Shown here: piece by piece, positions 53,050-61,073 of the stretch | Numbering within the stretch: the first letter of the stretch is position 1 | How the letters are laid out: the number at the start of each line of letters is the position of its first letter | Assembly: GCF_900090145.1 (NCBI RefSeq) | Contig: NZ_FMHI01000020.1 | Coordinates: 62,001-126,000 of the forward strand | From: Streptomyces sp. WMMB 322 | GTDB lineage: Bacteria > Actinomycetota > Actinomycetes > Streptomycetales > Streptomycetaceae | DNA: 64,000 nt | Direction of reading: 5' to 3' | Notes under the pieces: generated by a model | Database searches by the model: none | Seen by the model: only the letters and a program-made list of their open reading frames with translations | Told to the model about the DNA's origin: nothing | Made by a program: the position numbers and the translations under genes

Positions 53050-54107
53050 CCGGCTCCGGCACGCGGCGGACCCGCAGCGGCGAGGGCTCCCTCGTCGGAC
53101 GCAACCTGCTGGCGGGGCCCGAGGGAGACCCGGCCGGCGACGCCGGGCACGGCGCGCCCGGCGAACACCCGCCCCGCATGGGCTTCTTCACGGACACCTC
53201 CGTCTGCATCGGCTGCAAGGCGTGCGAGGTGGCGTGCAAGGAGTGGAACGCCATCCCGGAGGACGGCCTCGACCTGACCGGGATGAGCTACGACAACTCG
53301 CAGGGCCTGGGCGCCTCGACGTGGCGGCACGTCGCGTTCATCGAGCAGAGCAAACCCGTCGGGCACGCGCACTCCGACGTGGACCACAGCGACGTCGACG
53401 TCCTCGCCCTCGCGTCGCAGGGCTCGGGCACGTCGCCCGAGGACGCTGCGATCACTCCGACCACCCCCGGCGCGGCCGGTGACGCGGCGGCGGACGGCGA
53501 CGGCCGGGGCGAGTTCCGCTGGCTGATGTCCTCCGACGTGTGCAAGCACTGCACACATGCCGCGTGCCTCGACGTGTGCCCCACGGGTTCGCTCTTCCGC
53601 ACCGAGTTCGGCACGGTCGTCGTGCAGGAGGACATCTGCAACGGCTGCGGCTACTGCGTGCCGGCCTGCCCGTACGGCGTCATCGAGCAACGTCCGCACG
53701 ACGGCAGGGCGTTCAAGTGCACGATGTGCTACGACCGGCTCGGCGCCGGCCAGGAACCGGCCTGCGCGAAGGCGTGCCCCACCGAGTCCATCCAGTACGG
53801 CCCGCTGGACGAGCTGCGTGTACGGGCGCAGGAGCGGGTGGACCAGCTGCAGGAGGCCGGGGTGCACGACGCGCGGCTGTACGGGCACGACCCCGAGGAC
53901 GGCGTGGGCGGCGACGGCGCCTTCTTCCTCCTGCTGGACGAGCCGGAGGTGTACGGACTGCCGCCGGACCCCGTCGTGACCACACGTGACCTGCCGGACA
54001 TGTGGCGGCACGCGGGGGCGGCGGCACTCACGCTGCTCGGCGGACTGGCGGCCGTCTTCGCGGCGCACGGCAGAATCCGTGAACAGGTGAGGAGGACGTG
54101 GCGATGA
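53046..54107 (+). CDS. [4Fe-4S] electron-transfer subunit of the formate dehydrogenase complex
   Basis: A 353-aa protein with four cysteine clusters: CIGCKACEVAC; CKHCTHAACLDVC; CNGCGYCVPAC; and CTMCYDRLGAGQEPACAKAC. It matches the FdnH-type relay of four clusters. A loop of about 50 residues rich in Ala/Gly/Asp is inserted between clusters 1 and 2. A hydrophobic helix near the C-terminus (AAALTLLGGLAAVFA) may anchor it to the membrane. ATGA overlaps at both ends give tightly coupled synthesis. Confidence 0.92.
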   Translation: MTGSGTRRTRSGEGSLVGRNLLAGPEGDPAGDAGHGAPGEHPPRMGFFTDTSVCIGCKACEVACKEWNAIPEDGLDLTGMSYDNSQGLGASTWRHVAFIEQSKPVGHAHSDVDHSDVDVLALASQGSGTSPEDAAITPTTPGAAGDAAADGDGRGEFRWLMSSDVCKHCTHAACLDVCPTGSLFRTEFGTVVVQEDICNGCGYCVPACPYGVIEQRPHDGRAFKCTMCYDRLGAGQEPACAKACPTESIQYGPLDELRVRAQERVDQLQEAGVHDARLYGHDPEDGVGGDGAFFLLLDEPEVYGLPPDPVVTTRDLPDMWRHAGAAALTLLGGLAAVFAAHGRIREQVRRTWR

Positions 54108-55381
54108 GCGGCGCGACCGACGGCGGGCACGGCACGAGCGGGCACGGCCGCGATGCCGGCCCCCGCAACGGCTACAAGCCGGGCCGGATCTACGGCAACC
54201 CGGCCGAGGAACGCGAGTGGGGCAGCGTCGCCGACGTCACGAAGGACGGGCTGCGGGGCGTACGTCCGGGACGTGGCGCACTCGTGGGCGGACAGGACCT
54301 CACCCGCGAGGACGGCCACGGCCCGCCCGCCACCGGGGAGGCGGACACGGGCCGGGACCGTCCGCGGGAGGCGGACCGTGACACCGCCCCGGCCAGGAGC
54401 GCGCCCACGGGCAAGGGCAGGCACCGCCGCGGCCGCAGGCGCGGCCGCAAGGGCGAGCGGACGATGGTGCCGGAAGCCGAATTCACCTCGTACTACGGCA
54501 GGCCGGTGCTCAACCAGCCGGCCTGGAAACCGCTGAACATCGCCGGCTACTTCTTCCTCGGTGGTCTGGCGGGCGCCGGCTCGGTGGTGGCCGCGGGAGC
54601 GGAGCTGACGGGACGGCCCGTGACGGCCCGTGCGCTGAAGACCAGCTCGGCCGTCGCCGTGGCCGGTTCGGCCGCCGCTCTCATCCACGACCTGGGCCGC
54701 CCCGGACGTTTCGCCAACATGCTCCGCGTGTTCAAGCCGACCTCCCCCATGAGCGTCGGTTCGTGGCTGCTCTCGGCGTACGGACCGGCCTGCGCCGTGG
54801 CCGCGGCGTGCGACCTGACGGGCAGGCTGCCACGGGTGGGCCGGGCGGCCGGCGCGGGCGCGGCGCTGCTCGGGCCGGCCGTCGCCGCGTACACGGCGGT
54901 GCTCGCGGCGGACACGGCCGTGCCGGGCTGGCACGAGGGCTACCGCGAGTTGCCCTTCGTCTTCGTGGGCTCGGCGGCAACGGCCGCCTCCGGCATGGCA
55001 CTTGCGATGTCCCCGACCGCGGAGAACGGTCCGGCCCGCTCCGCCGCGCTCGCCGGAACCGCGCTGGAGAACGCGGCGACGAAGGCCATGGAGCGCAGGC
55101 TCGGCCTCGTCGCCGAGGTCTACCGCAGCGGCCCGGGCGGGCGCTGGATGCGTGCCGCCGAGACGCTGTCGGCGGCGGGTGCGGCGGGCGCCGCGCTGTT
55201 CGCGGGGCGCAGCCGCGTGGCCGCGGGTGCCAGCGGGCTGGCTCTCGTCGCGGCCTCCGCGTGCACACGTCTGGGCGTCTTCCACGCGGGACTCGAGTCC
55301 TCCAAGGACCCGAAGTACACCGTGGTGCCGCAGCGCGAGCGGATGCGACGCCGCGAGCAGGACGACGCAGCCGCCGGATGA
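54104..55381 (+). CDS. NrfD-family membrane subunit
   Basis: A 425-aa protein. About 125 hydrophilic, basic residues precede about eight or nine TM segments starting near residue 145 (PLNIAGYFFLGGLAGAGSVV). NrfD proteins exchange electrons with quinones and do not carry haem. With the two preceding genes it makes a membrane-bound formate dehydrogenase. The long charged N-terminal extension is unusual. The ATG at 54104 overlaps the previous stop. Confidence 0.88.
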   Translation: MSGATDGGHGTSGHGRDAGPRNGYKPGRIYGNPAEEREWGSVADVTKDGLRGVRPGRGALVGGQDLTREDGHGPPATGEADTGRDRPREADRDTAPARSAPTGKGRHRRGRRRGRKGERTMVPEAEFTSYYGRPVLNQPAWKPLNIAGYFFLGGLAGAGSVVAAGAELTGRPVTARALKTSSAVAVAGSAAALIHDLGRPGRFANMLRVFKPTSPMSVGSWLLSAYGPACAVAAACDLTGRLPRVGRAAGAGAALLGPAVAAYTAVLAADTAVPGWHEGYRELPFVFVGSAATAASGMALAMSPTAENGPARSAALAGTALENAATKAMERRLGLVAEVYRSGPGGRWMRAAETLSAAGAAGAALFAGRSRVAAGASGLALVAASACTRLGVFHAGLESSKDPKYTVVPQRERMRRREQDDAAAG

Positions 55382-55383
55382 GC

Positions 55384-55461
55384 GGGCGCTCCCGGGCGGT
55401 CCCGGTCCGGACCCGCCCGGGCCCCGTCCGGGAGCGCCCGGGACCGTCCGGGAGCGCCCGG
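55384..55461. repeat. GC-rich direct and inverted repeats between convergent genes
   Basis: CCGTCCGGGAGCGCCCGG occurs twice at 20-bp spacing (55424-55441, 55444-55461). Each copy can pair with GGGCGCTCCCGG at 55384-55395. It could act as a terminator between nrfD and the ABC-F gene. Confidence 0.55.
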
Positions 55462-55493
55462 CCGACAGCCGGCCGGGGCAGCCGCCGCCCGGG

Positions 55494-57167
55494 TCAGCCG
55501 TCGCCCGGGTCCGCCAGCAGTTCGCGGATCTCGTCGACGCCGGTCTCCTGAAGCTCCTCCCCCACGAACAGCCAGCGCGTGATCCCGACCGCCTCCAGGA
55601 AGCGCAGATCGTGGGCGGCGACGAGCAGCGCTCCCTCGTACGCGGCGAGCGCACTCGTCAGCTGCCGCACGCCCGACGCGTCGAGGTTGTTGGTCGGCTC
55701 GTCCAGCATGAGCAGCTGAGGCGCGGGGGCGGCGAGCAGCATGGCGGCGAGTGCGGCCCGCAGGCGCTCCCCGCCGGAGAGGGTGCCCGCAGGCTGTTCG
55801 GCACGCGCACCCTTGAACAGGAAGCGCGCGAGCTGCGAACGGATCTGGTTGACCGTCACCCCGGGAGCCACGCGTGCCACGTTCGCGGCGACGCTCAACT
55901 CCTCGTCCAGCACGTCCAGTCGCTGCGGCAGGAAGCGCAGCGGTACGGACACCTCGACCTCGCCCGACAGCGGTTCGAGCCGGCCGGCGAGGGTGCGCAG
56001 CAGAGTGGTCTTGCCCGCGCCGTTGCGACCCACCAGGGCGACGCGTTCGGGTCCGCGGACCTGGAGGTCCGCTTCGCGCAGCCTCCCGTACCGGGGGCGC
56101 AGCGCCCGCAGTGTCAGCACGGTGCGGCCCGTCGGCACGGCGGTCCGGGGAAGATCCACGCGGATCTTCTCGTCTTCGCGTACGGCTTCCGCAGCCTGCT
56201 CCCGCCGCTCGCGCGCCTCGACGAGACGGTCCTCCTGCACTCCGCGCAGTCTGCCCGCCGACTCCTGCGCCGACCGCCTCCGCTCCCCGGCGACGATTCG
56301 CGGGGCCCGCCGCTGGGCGTCCATCTTCCGGCTGTAGCGCCGCCGTTGTGCCAGCTTGATCTGTGTCTCCGCCAGTTCGCGCTTCTGCCTGCGTACGTCC
56401 CACTCGGCGGCGCGCAGTGTCCGGGTGGCCGCCTCCTGCTGTGCGGCCAGCGTCTCCTGGTACGCGGACCAGCCACCTCCGTACGAGGTCACCGCCCCGG
56501 AATGCAGCTCCGCGATGCGGTCCACGCGCTCCAGCAGTTCCTGGTCGTGGCTGACCACGATCAGGACGCCGGTGCGCCAGGAGTCGACTGCCTCGTAGAG
56601 CCGCCGGCGGGCGAACAGGTCGAGGTTGTTGGTCGGTTCGTCCAGCAGCAGCACGTCGGGACGTTCCAGCAGCAGTGCGGCCAGACGCAGCAGTACGGTC
56701 TCGCCGCCGGAGAGCTCACCGACGGTGCGGTCCAGTCCGGCCTCGGCGAGGCCGAGGGAACCCAGCGTCGCCAGGGCCCGTTCCTCGACGTCCCAGTCGT
56801 CGCCGACCGTCTCGAAGTGCTCGTCGCTCACCTCTCCGGCCTCGATGGCCCGCAGCGCACGGCGCCGTTCGGCGATGCCGAGAGCCTCCTCGACGCGGAG
56901 CGCCGTGTCGAGAGTGACGTTCTGCGGGAGGTGGGCGAGGCTGCCGCCCACGGTGACGGACCCCTGTGAGGGGCGCAGGTGCCCGGCCAGCAGCCCGAGC
57001 AGTGTCGACTTGCCGGAGCCGTTGGCGCCGACGAGGCCGGTGCGGCCCCGTCCGATCGTGAGCGAGAGCTGGTCGAGGACGGCGGTGCCGTCGGGCCACC
57101 GGAAGGTCAGGCCGGAGCAGGTCACGGAGGGGCCAGAAGTATTGGGGGCGGTATCGGCGTTGGTCAT
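55494..57167 (-). CDS. ABC-F family ATPase (ribosome-associated)
   Basis: A 557-aa protein with two ABC domains and no TM segments: GANGSGKST with LSGGETVLL and LLLDEPTNNLD, then GRNGAGKTT with LSGGERLRA and LMLDEPTNNLD. A Lys/Arg-rich linker (about residues 245-330) is the part that reaches into the ribosome. ABC-F proteins rescue or protect ribosomes; some give macrolide, lincosamide or pleuromutilin resistance. Housekeeping and resistance types cannot be told apart here. I chose the ATG at 57167; the upstream in-frame extension has no homology features. A 44-codon upstream ORF ends at the start codon. Confidence 0.9.
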   Translation of the reverse strand: MTNADTAPNTSGPSVTCSGLTFRWPDGTAVLDQLSLTIGRGRTGLVGANGSGKSTLLGLLAGHLRPSQGSVTVGGSLAHLPQNVTLDTALRVEEALGIAERRRALRAIEAGEVSDEHFETVGDDWDVEERALATLGSLGLAEAGLDRTVGELSGGETVLLRLAALLLERPDVLLLDEPTNNLDLFARRRLYEAVDSWRTGVLIVVSHDQELLERVDRIAELHSGAVTSYGGGWSAYQETLAAQQEAATRTLRAAEWDVRRQKRELAETQIKLAQRRRYSRKMDAQRRAPRIVAGERRRSAQESAGRLRGVQEDRLVEARERREQAAEAVREDEKIRVDLPRTAVPTGRTVLTLRALRPRYGRLREADLQVRGPERVALVGRNGAGKTTLLRTLAGRLEPLSGEVEVSVPLRFLPQRLDVLDEELSVAANVARVAPGVTVNQIRSQLARFLFKGARAEQPAGTLSGGERLRAALAAMLLAAPAPQLLMLDEPTNNLDASGVRQLTSALAAYEGALLVAAHDLRFLEAVGITRWLFVGEELQETGVDEIRELLADPGDG

Positions 57168-57525
57168 GGTGAATCTCGCAGTCGCGTGCGCAGCGGACAG
57201 AAACGTCGTGTGCGAGCACCACGCGGCGACGGAACCGTGAGAAGGGGTGTGGCCCTTGCCCTGCGGAGGGGTGGGGACGGCCGATGCCGAGGTCGCATCC
57301 ACGCGTCGTCACGGGCAGCCGGCTGCCCGGCATGACGGTCGCACGGCAGAGCCGTGGCGCGTGGTGATCGCGGACCTCAGATGCGCAACGTCCACCTCTA
57401 TCGGAGACGACAGGACCCGCGAACTCTACCGCGACGGCCGGTGGCTGCGCCGGGCCTTTTCCGGGCCGGAGCGGCAGGACGAGCCCGGTGCGCAGCCTGT
57501 CCGGTCCCGGCTGCGGCAGCGGCGT
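57168..57525. other. 358-bp leader region of the ABC-F gene
   Basis: No stable gene is visible. On the minus strand a 44-codon Arg/Pro-rich ORF (57298 to 57164) ends with its TGA overlapping the ABC-F ATG. I do not call it a gene, because it has no ribosome site and GC-rich DNA gives many such frames. The region also holds the promoter of the ABC-F gene and the end of the transcript from 57526. Confidence 0.4.
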
Positions 57526-57858
57526 TCAGTACCGGGGCGCGTTGCGTGAGCGCTGAACGCGCGTGCCGCGCCGGTCACGGGCGCTCCAGCAGGCCTTGTG
57601 CCAGTGCCGTCGGTCGTCCACGTCGCCCAGCCGGGGCCAGGCCACCACATGCGGCACCCCGGGCGGGATCTCCTGGTCGCAGCCGGGGCAGCGGTACCGC
57701 TTGCCCGTCGAGCCGCCGACCTGCCGTACGGCCCAGTCCTCGCCGCGCCACTCCTCGGTGCGCTCCAGCCCGTACCGCATTGCCGGTCCCCCGTCGCGGC
57801 GGTCCTCGGCGGGGGGCTTGGCTGAACCGCCGCGGGGACGGTTTCGACGCGGAGACAC
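57526..57858 (-). CDS. Small conserved actinobacterial protein with a Cys/His cluster
   Basis: A 110-aa hydrophilic protein. It has CPGCDQEIPPGVPHVVAW followed by HWHKACW, a possible zinc site (two Cys, then His and Cys). The N-terminus is basic. I chose the GTG at 57858, with GAGG upstream. The open frame continues upstream without support. Such proteins are often annotated as ATP/GTP-binding in Streptomyces, but I see no nucleotide motif. Function unknown. Confidence 0.75.
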   Translation of the reverse strand: MSPRRNRPRGGSAKPPAEDRRDGGPAMRYGLERTEEWRGEDWAVRQVGGSTGKRYRCPGCDQEIPPGVPHVVAWPRLGDVDDRRHWHKACWSARDRRGTRVQRSRNAPRY

Positions 57859-58072
57859 GGAACACCTCGGAGGTTCGGAGGGCGGGCGCTCCCCACAGTA
57901 GCCACAGATCCCTTGCATAACCGCAGCACCGGTGCAGGAACGGACCGATAGGGCGAACAGCCGACGCCGCGAGCCGTTCATCGGAACAATCGGCACCAGC
58001 GAGGCCGTGCCCATGGCACGTGTCAGCCGTTAATGCCAGGAGGGGTCCTGACGCTCAAGAGGACGGAGCAGC

Positions 58073-59167
58073 ATGCGAGTTGGAGCATTCGTGCTGGCCG
58101 CACAGTTCCCCGGACAGGGTCAGTGGGAGCCGCTGAACAGAGCGGTCCGTACGGCGGAGACCGTGGAGGAGCACGGACTCGATTCCGTATGGCTCGCCGA
58201 GCACCACTTCGTTCCGTACGGCGTCTGCCCGTCCGCGGTGACGCTCGCCGCGATGCTGCTGGGGCGCACCCGGCGCATCGGAGTGGGTACGGCGGTCTCC
58301 GTGCTCCCCAACGCACACCCCGTCGCCCTGGGCGAGCAGTCCGCGCTGCTGCACCTCACTTCCGGAGGCCGCTTCACGCTCGGCGTGGGACGCGGCGGGC
58401 CGTGGGTGGATCTGGAGGTCCTGGGCGGCGGGCTCGACGCCTACGAGAACGGCTTCCCGGAGTCGCTGGATCTGCTGCTGCGCTGGCTGCGGGAGCCACG
58501 AGTCGGAGCCGACGGCGAGCGCTACCGCTTCCGTGAGGTCGAGGTCGTGCCCCGCTGCGAAGAACCCCTCGCACACGCACACGCAAACCCCTCCCCTCCC
58601 GCGCAGGGCGCCGCGGACGAACCGCCGCCCCGCCGCCCCACGGTCCTCGTCGCCTGCACCTCGCCCGCCTCGGTCCGCCTCGCCGCGCGGCGCTGTCTGC
58701 CGATGCTGCTCGGCATGCACTGCGGCGACGAGGAGAAGGCGGAGACCGTGGCGATGTGGCGGCGTGAGGCCCGCGACGCGGGGCACGCCCGTGAGGAGAT
58801 CGAGCAGGCGGCCTCGCTCCACGTGTCCGCGGGAGTGGCGCAGGTCGGCGATTCCACGACGGAGGCCGTGGAGTCGCTGACGAAGTCGATGCCCGGCTGG
58901 TTCAGCGAGGGGCTCGGCGCCCACCGCACCGTCGACGGACGGGAGCGCACGATGCGCGACCCCCTCGGCTACACCGAACTGCTCTGCCGGCTGCACCCGG
59001 TGGGCACTCCGCAGCTGTGCGCCGACCGTCTGGCCGCGACGCGCGAGCGCACCGGCATCGACCGCTTCGCGCTTCTCGTCGAGGGCACGGGCGATCTCGC
59101 CTCGACGGAACGCAATGTGCAGCGGCTGGGCGAAGAGGTGCTGTCCCTTCTCCCAGCGGGACAGTGA
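58073..59167 (+). CDS. LLM-class flavin-dependent oxidoreductase
   Basis: A 364-aa TIM-barrel protein of the luciferase-like monooxygenase family (VWLAEHHFVPYG, GRTRRIGVGTAVSVLP, RFTLGVGRGGPW). It would use FMN or coenzyme F420. A Pro/Ala-rich insertion at about residues 168-190 interrupts the barrel. AGGACGGAG precedes the ATG. Substrate unknown. Confidence 0.88.
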   Translation: MRVGAFVLAAQFPGQGQWEPLNRAVRTAETVEEHGLDSVWLAEHHFVPYGVCPSAVTLAAMLLGRTRRIGVGTAVSVLPNAHPVALGEQSALLHLTSGGRFTLGVGRGGPWVDLEVLGGGLDAYENGFPESLDLLLRWLREPRVGADGERYRFREVEVVPRCEEPLAHAHANPSPPAQGAADEPPPRRPTVLVACTSPASVRLAARRCLPMLLGMHCGDEEKAETVAMWRREARDAGHAREEIEQAASLHVSAGVAQVGDSTTEAVESLTKSMPGWFSEGLGAHRTVDGRERTMRDPLGYTELLCRLHPVGTPQLCADRLAATRERTGIDRFALLVEGTGDLASTERNVQRLGEEVLSLLPAGQ

Positions 59168-59215
59168 ACCCTCGCGGCCCGCACCGCCGTTGACGTTGCG
59201 CCCGTTCACCCACAA

Positions 59216-59251
59216 CACGCTGCCGCTGCCCACGGGAGCAGCGGCAGCGTG
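59216..59251. terminator. Bidirectional hairpin
   Basis: 14-bp perfect arms (59216-59229 / 59238-59251) with an 8-nt loop between the convergent LLM oxidoreductase and SCO5389-family genes. Confidence 0.8.
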
Positions 59252-59287
59252 GCACAGGAGGACGCCGGACCGACGGAGCCGGGCGCG

Positions 59288-59680
59288 TCAGCAGTCGCGC
59301 AGCGTCGGCGACTGGTTGAGCAGCTGCCCGCGGACGGACGTGAATCGCGCCAGCCTCTCGTCGACCGCTTCGTCCAGCGGGAAGACAGCGACGCGGTGAC
59401 AGTTCTGGAAAGCGAGCCGTACTCCGAAGTGACGTTCCAGCGCGCCGCGTATCGCGTCACTGGCGAGAGCACGCAGCAGCTGGCCGCGGGCCTGCTCGTC
59501 CGGTGGCGGCGTCTGGTTGTCGGCGAACTCGCCGCCGTCCACCTTGAGCCGGGCCACCAGGGTACTGATCATCTCCCAGGCGTACGGGAGAGAGGTACGG
59601 ACGCAGTCGACGAAGTCACGCTCGTCGACTTCGCCCCGTTCTGCCTGTGCCAGCAGAGCCGGTGAGACGTCGAGCGACAT
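59288..59680 (-). CDS. SCO5389 family protein
   Basis: A 130-aa mostly helical, soluble protein (SLDVSPALLAQAERGEVDE, FVDCVRTSLPYAWEMISTLV). I recognise it as the conserved actinobacterial family named after S. coelicolor SCO5389. It may be developmentally regulated, but the sequence shows no catalytic motif. GAGAGGAG precedes the ATG. It is divergent from nucS with a 231-bp gap. Confidence 0.82.
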   Translation of the reverse strand: MSLDVSPALLAQAERGEVDERDFVDCVRTSLPYAWEMISTLVARLKVDGGEFADNQTPPPDEQARGQLLRALASDAIRGALERHFGVRLAFQNCHRVAVFPLDEAVDERLARFTSVRGQLLNQSPTLRDC

Positions 59681-59911
59681 GGGTTCTCCTCTCGCGACCC
59701 CAGGGGATACAGGGGTCTACCTGACGGATTGGAAGGGACCCGCTCGGCGCCGGGTGATCACGCGACTCCGTACGGCGACACCCCCCATCGTCAACCGTAA
59801 GGGGCGGAGAGTGACCGCACCATGCGAATGGGCATACATCCGGCCACAGCCGAAGAGGGCCATCAGGGGGCGAATCGCATCGCCGGAGCACGTCCAGTAG
59901 CGTGACCGCCC

Positions 59912-60583
59912 ATGCGTCTCGTCATCGCCCGGTGCTCCGTCGACTACGCCGGCAGGCTCACCGCTCATCTGCCGTCCGCTCCACGGCTGATCCTGGTCAA
60001 GGCCGACGGATCGGTCTCCGTCCACGCCGACGACCGGGCCTACAAGCCCCTCAACTGGATGTCCCCGCCCTGCACGGTGAAGGAGTCCGCGGACGAGGCG
60101 TGCCCGGTGTGGACCGTGCAGAACAAGTCGGGCGAGAAATTGATCATCACCATGGAGGAGATCCTCCATGACTCCTCGCACGAACTCGGCACCGATCCCG
60201 GACTGATCAAGGACGGCGTGGAGGCGCACCTCCAGGAGCTGCTCGCGGACCGCATGGAGACCCTGGGCGCGGGCTGGACGCTCATCCGCCGCGAGTACCC
60301 GACCGCCATCGGCCCTGTGGACATCCTCGGCCGCGACGAGACCGGCGCCACCGTGGCGATCGAGATCAAGCGCCGCGGTGAGATCGACGGCGTCGAGCAG
60401 CTGACCCGCTACCTCGACCTCCTCAACCGCGATCCCCATCTCGCCCCCGTCAAGGGCGTCTTCGCCGCTCAGGAGATCAAACCGCAGGCCCGCGTGCTCG
60501 CCTCCGACCGCGGCATCGGCTGCGTCACCCTCGACTACGACTCGTTGCGCGGCATCGAGGACGACAAGCTCCGGCTCTTCTGA
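59912..60583 (+). CDS. nucS: Mismatch-specific endonuclease NucS/EndoMS
   Basis: A 223-aa nuclease of the former DUF91 family. It carries out non-canonical mismatch repair in actinobacteria and archaea that lack MutS/MutL. The N-terminal dimer/DNA-binding domain is followed by a RecB-like nuclease domain with Asp137 (GPVDILG), Glu151 and Lys153 (AIEIKRRG), and VEQLTRYLDLL. The C-terminus KLRLF resembles a sliding-clamp-binding tail. TAGCGT (59898-59903) lies 8 nt before the ATG and no ribosome site is visible. Confidence 0.94.
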   Translation: MRLVIARCSVDYAGRLTAHLPSAPRLILVKADGSVSVHADDRAYKPLNWMSPPCTVKESADEACPVWTVQNKSGEKLIITMEEILHDSSHELGTDPGLIKDGVEAHLQELLADRMETLGAGWTLIRREYPTAIGPVDILGRDETGATVAIEIKRRGEIDGVEQLTRYLDLLNRDPHLAPVKGVFAAQEIKPQARVLASDRGIGCVTLDYDSLRGIEDDKLRLF

Positions 60584-60750
60584 GCAGGCCGCCCCGGCAC
60601 GCTCCGGCGCCACCGGGGCCGGGGCCGGCCGGACCCGTGCTCAACGTGCACCGGCCAACGGAAATTGAGCCGTTCTCCCGAAATCTCACGTCCGTACGGG
60701 TCGTGCCCTGTCACACGCCTTATGGTTCGACGATCCGCCCGGCAGGTCCG

Positions 60751-61018
60751 GCCAGGGGCTGTCCGGCGGATCTTCGTGGATCTGCGAGCGGCGTCCGGCG
60801 TCGCGCGCCGCAAGGCGCGAGGGTCGTCCTCATACTGGGGTTCCCCATGCCGAAGGGCTGGGGTTCCCCACGCGAAGCCTTGGGGTTCCCCATGCGAAGC
60901 CAGGGGAGGGAGCGTTCGGGCGACCCCGACGACGCAGCGAGGTGCGGTGCCCGGGGCGCCCCCGGACGAAGTCCAGGGGAGTCGCGAGCCCGCGAAGATC
61001 CGCCGGAGCGCCCCTGGC
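60751..61018. mobile_element. MITE-like element, 268 bp, imperfect terminal inverted repeats
   Basis: The ends begin GCCAGGGGC in both orientations, then differ at two bases, then share TCCGGCGGATCTTCG (left end 60751 on; right end 61018 backwards). Similarity continues weakly for about 37 bp. Inner parts also pair (GTCCGG/CCGGAC). No open frame with transposase features is inside. I see no convincing target duplication; TCCG occurs at both flanks but is off by one base. It is most likely a non-autonomous element mobilised in trans. Confidence 0.7.
60836..60906. repeat. Three 22-23-bp repeats with a GGGGTTCCCC core
   Basis: TGGGGTTCCCCATGC-type units start at 60836, 60859 and 60881. Each holds GGGG-TT-CCCC followed by a GCGAAGC-like stretch. 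They form the centre of the MITE-like element and can each form a tiny hairpin. Confidence 0.75.
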
Positions 61019-61073
61019 TTCCGGGGACTGCCGGCGCCGGGAACCTCCCGGCCATTGGACCTGGGAGTGTTCG

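Larger units (their letters stand above)
60584..61073. other. 490-bp nucS/hoxX intergenic region
   Basis: Non-coding. More than half is the MITE-like element (60751-61018). The right end leaves only 55 bp before the hoxX-like start, with GGGAG at about 61063-61067 as its ribosome site. Confidence 0.6.

Noticed and set aside
60746..61023. Target-site duplication flanking the MITE-like element.
   Set aside because: TCCG is found on both sides, but the right copy is offset by one base and only four bases match, which is too weak to claim.
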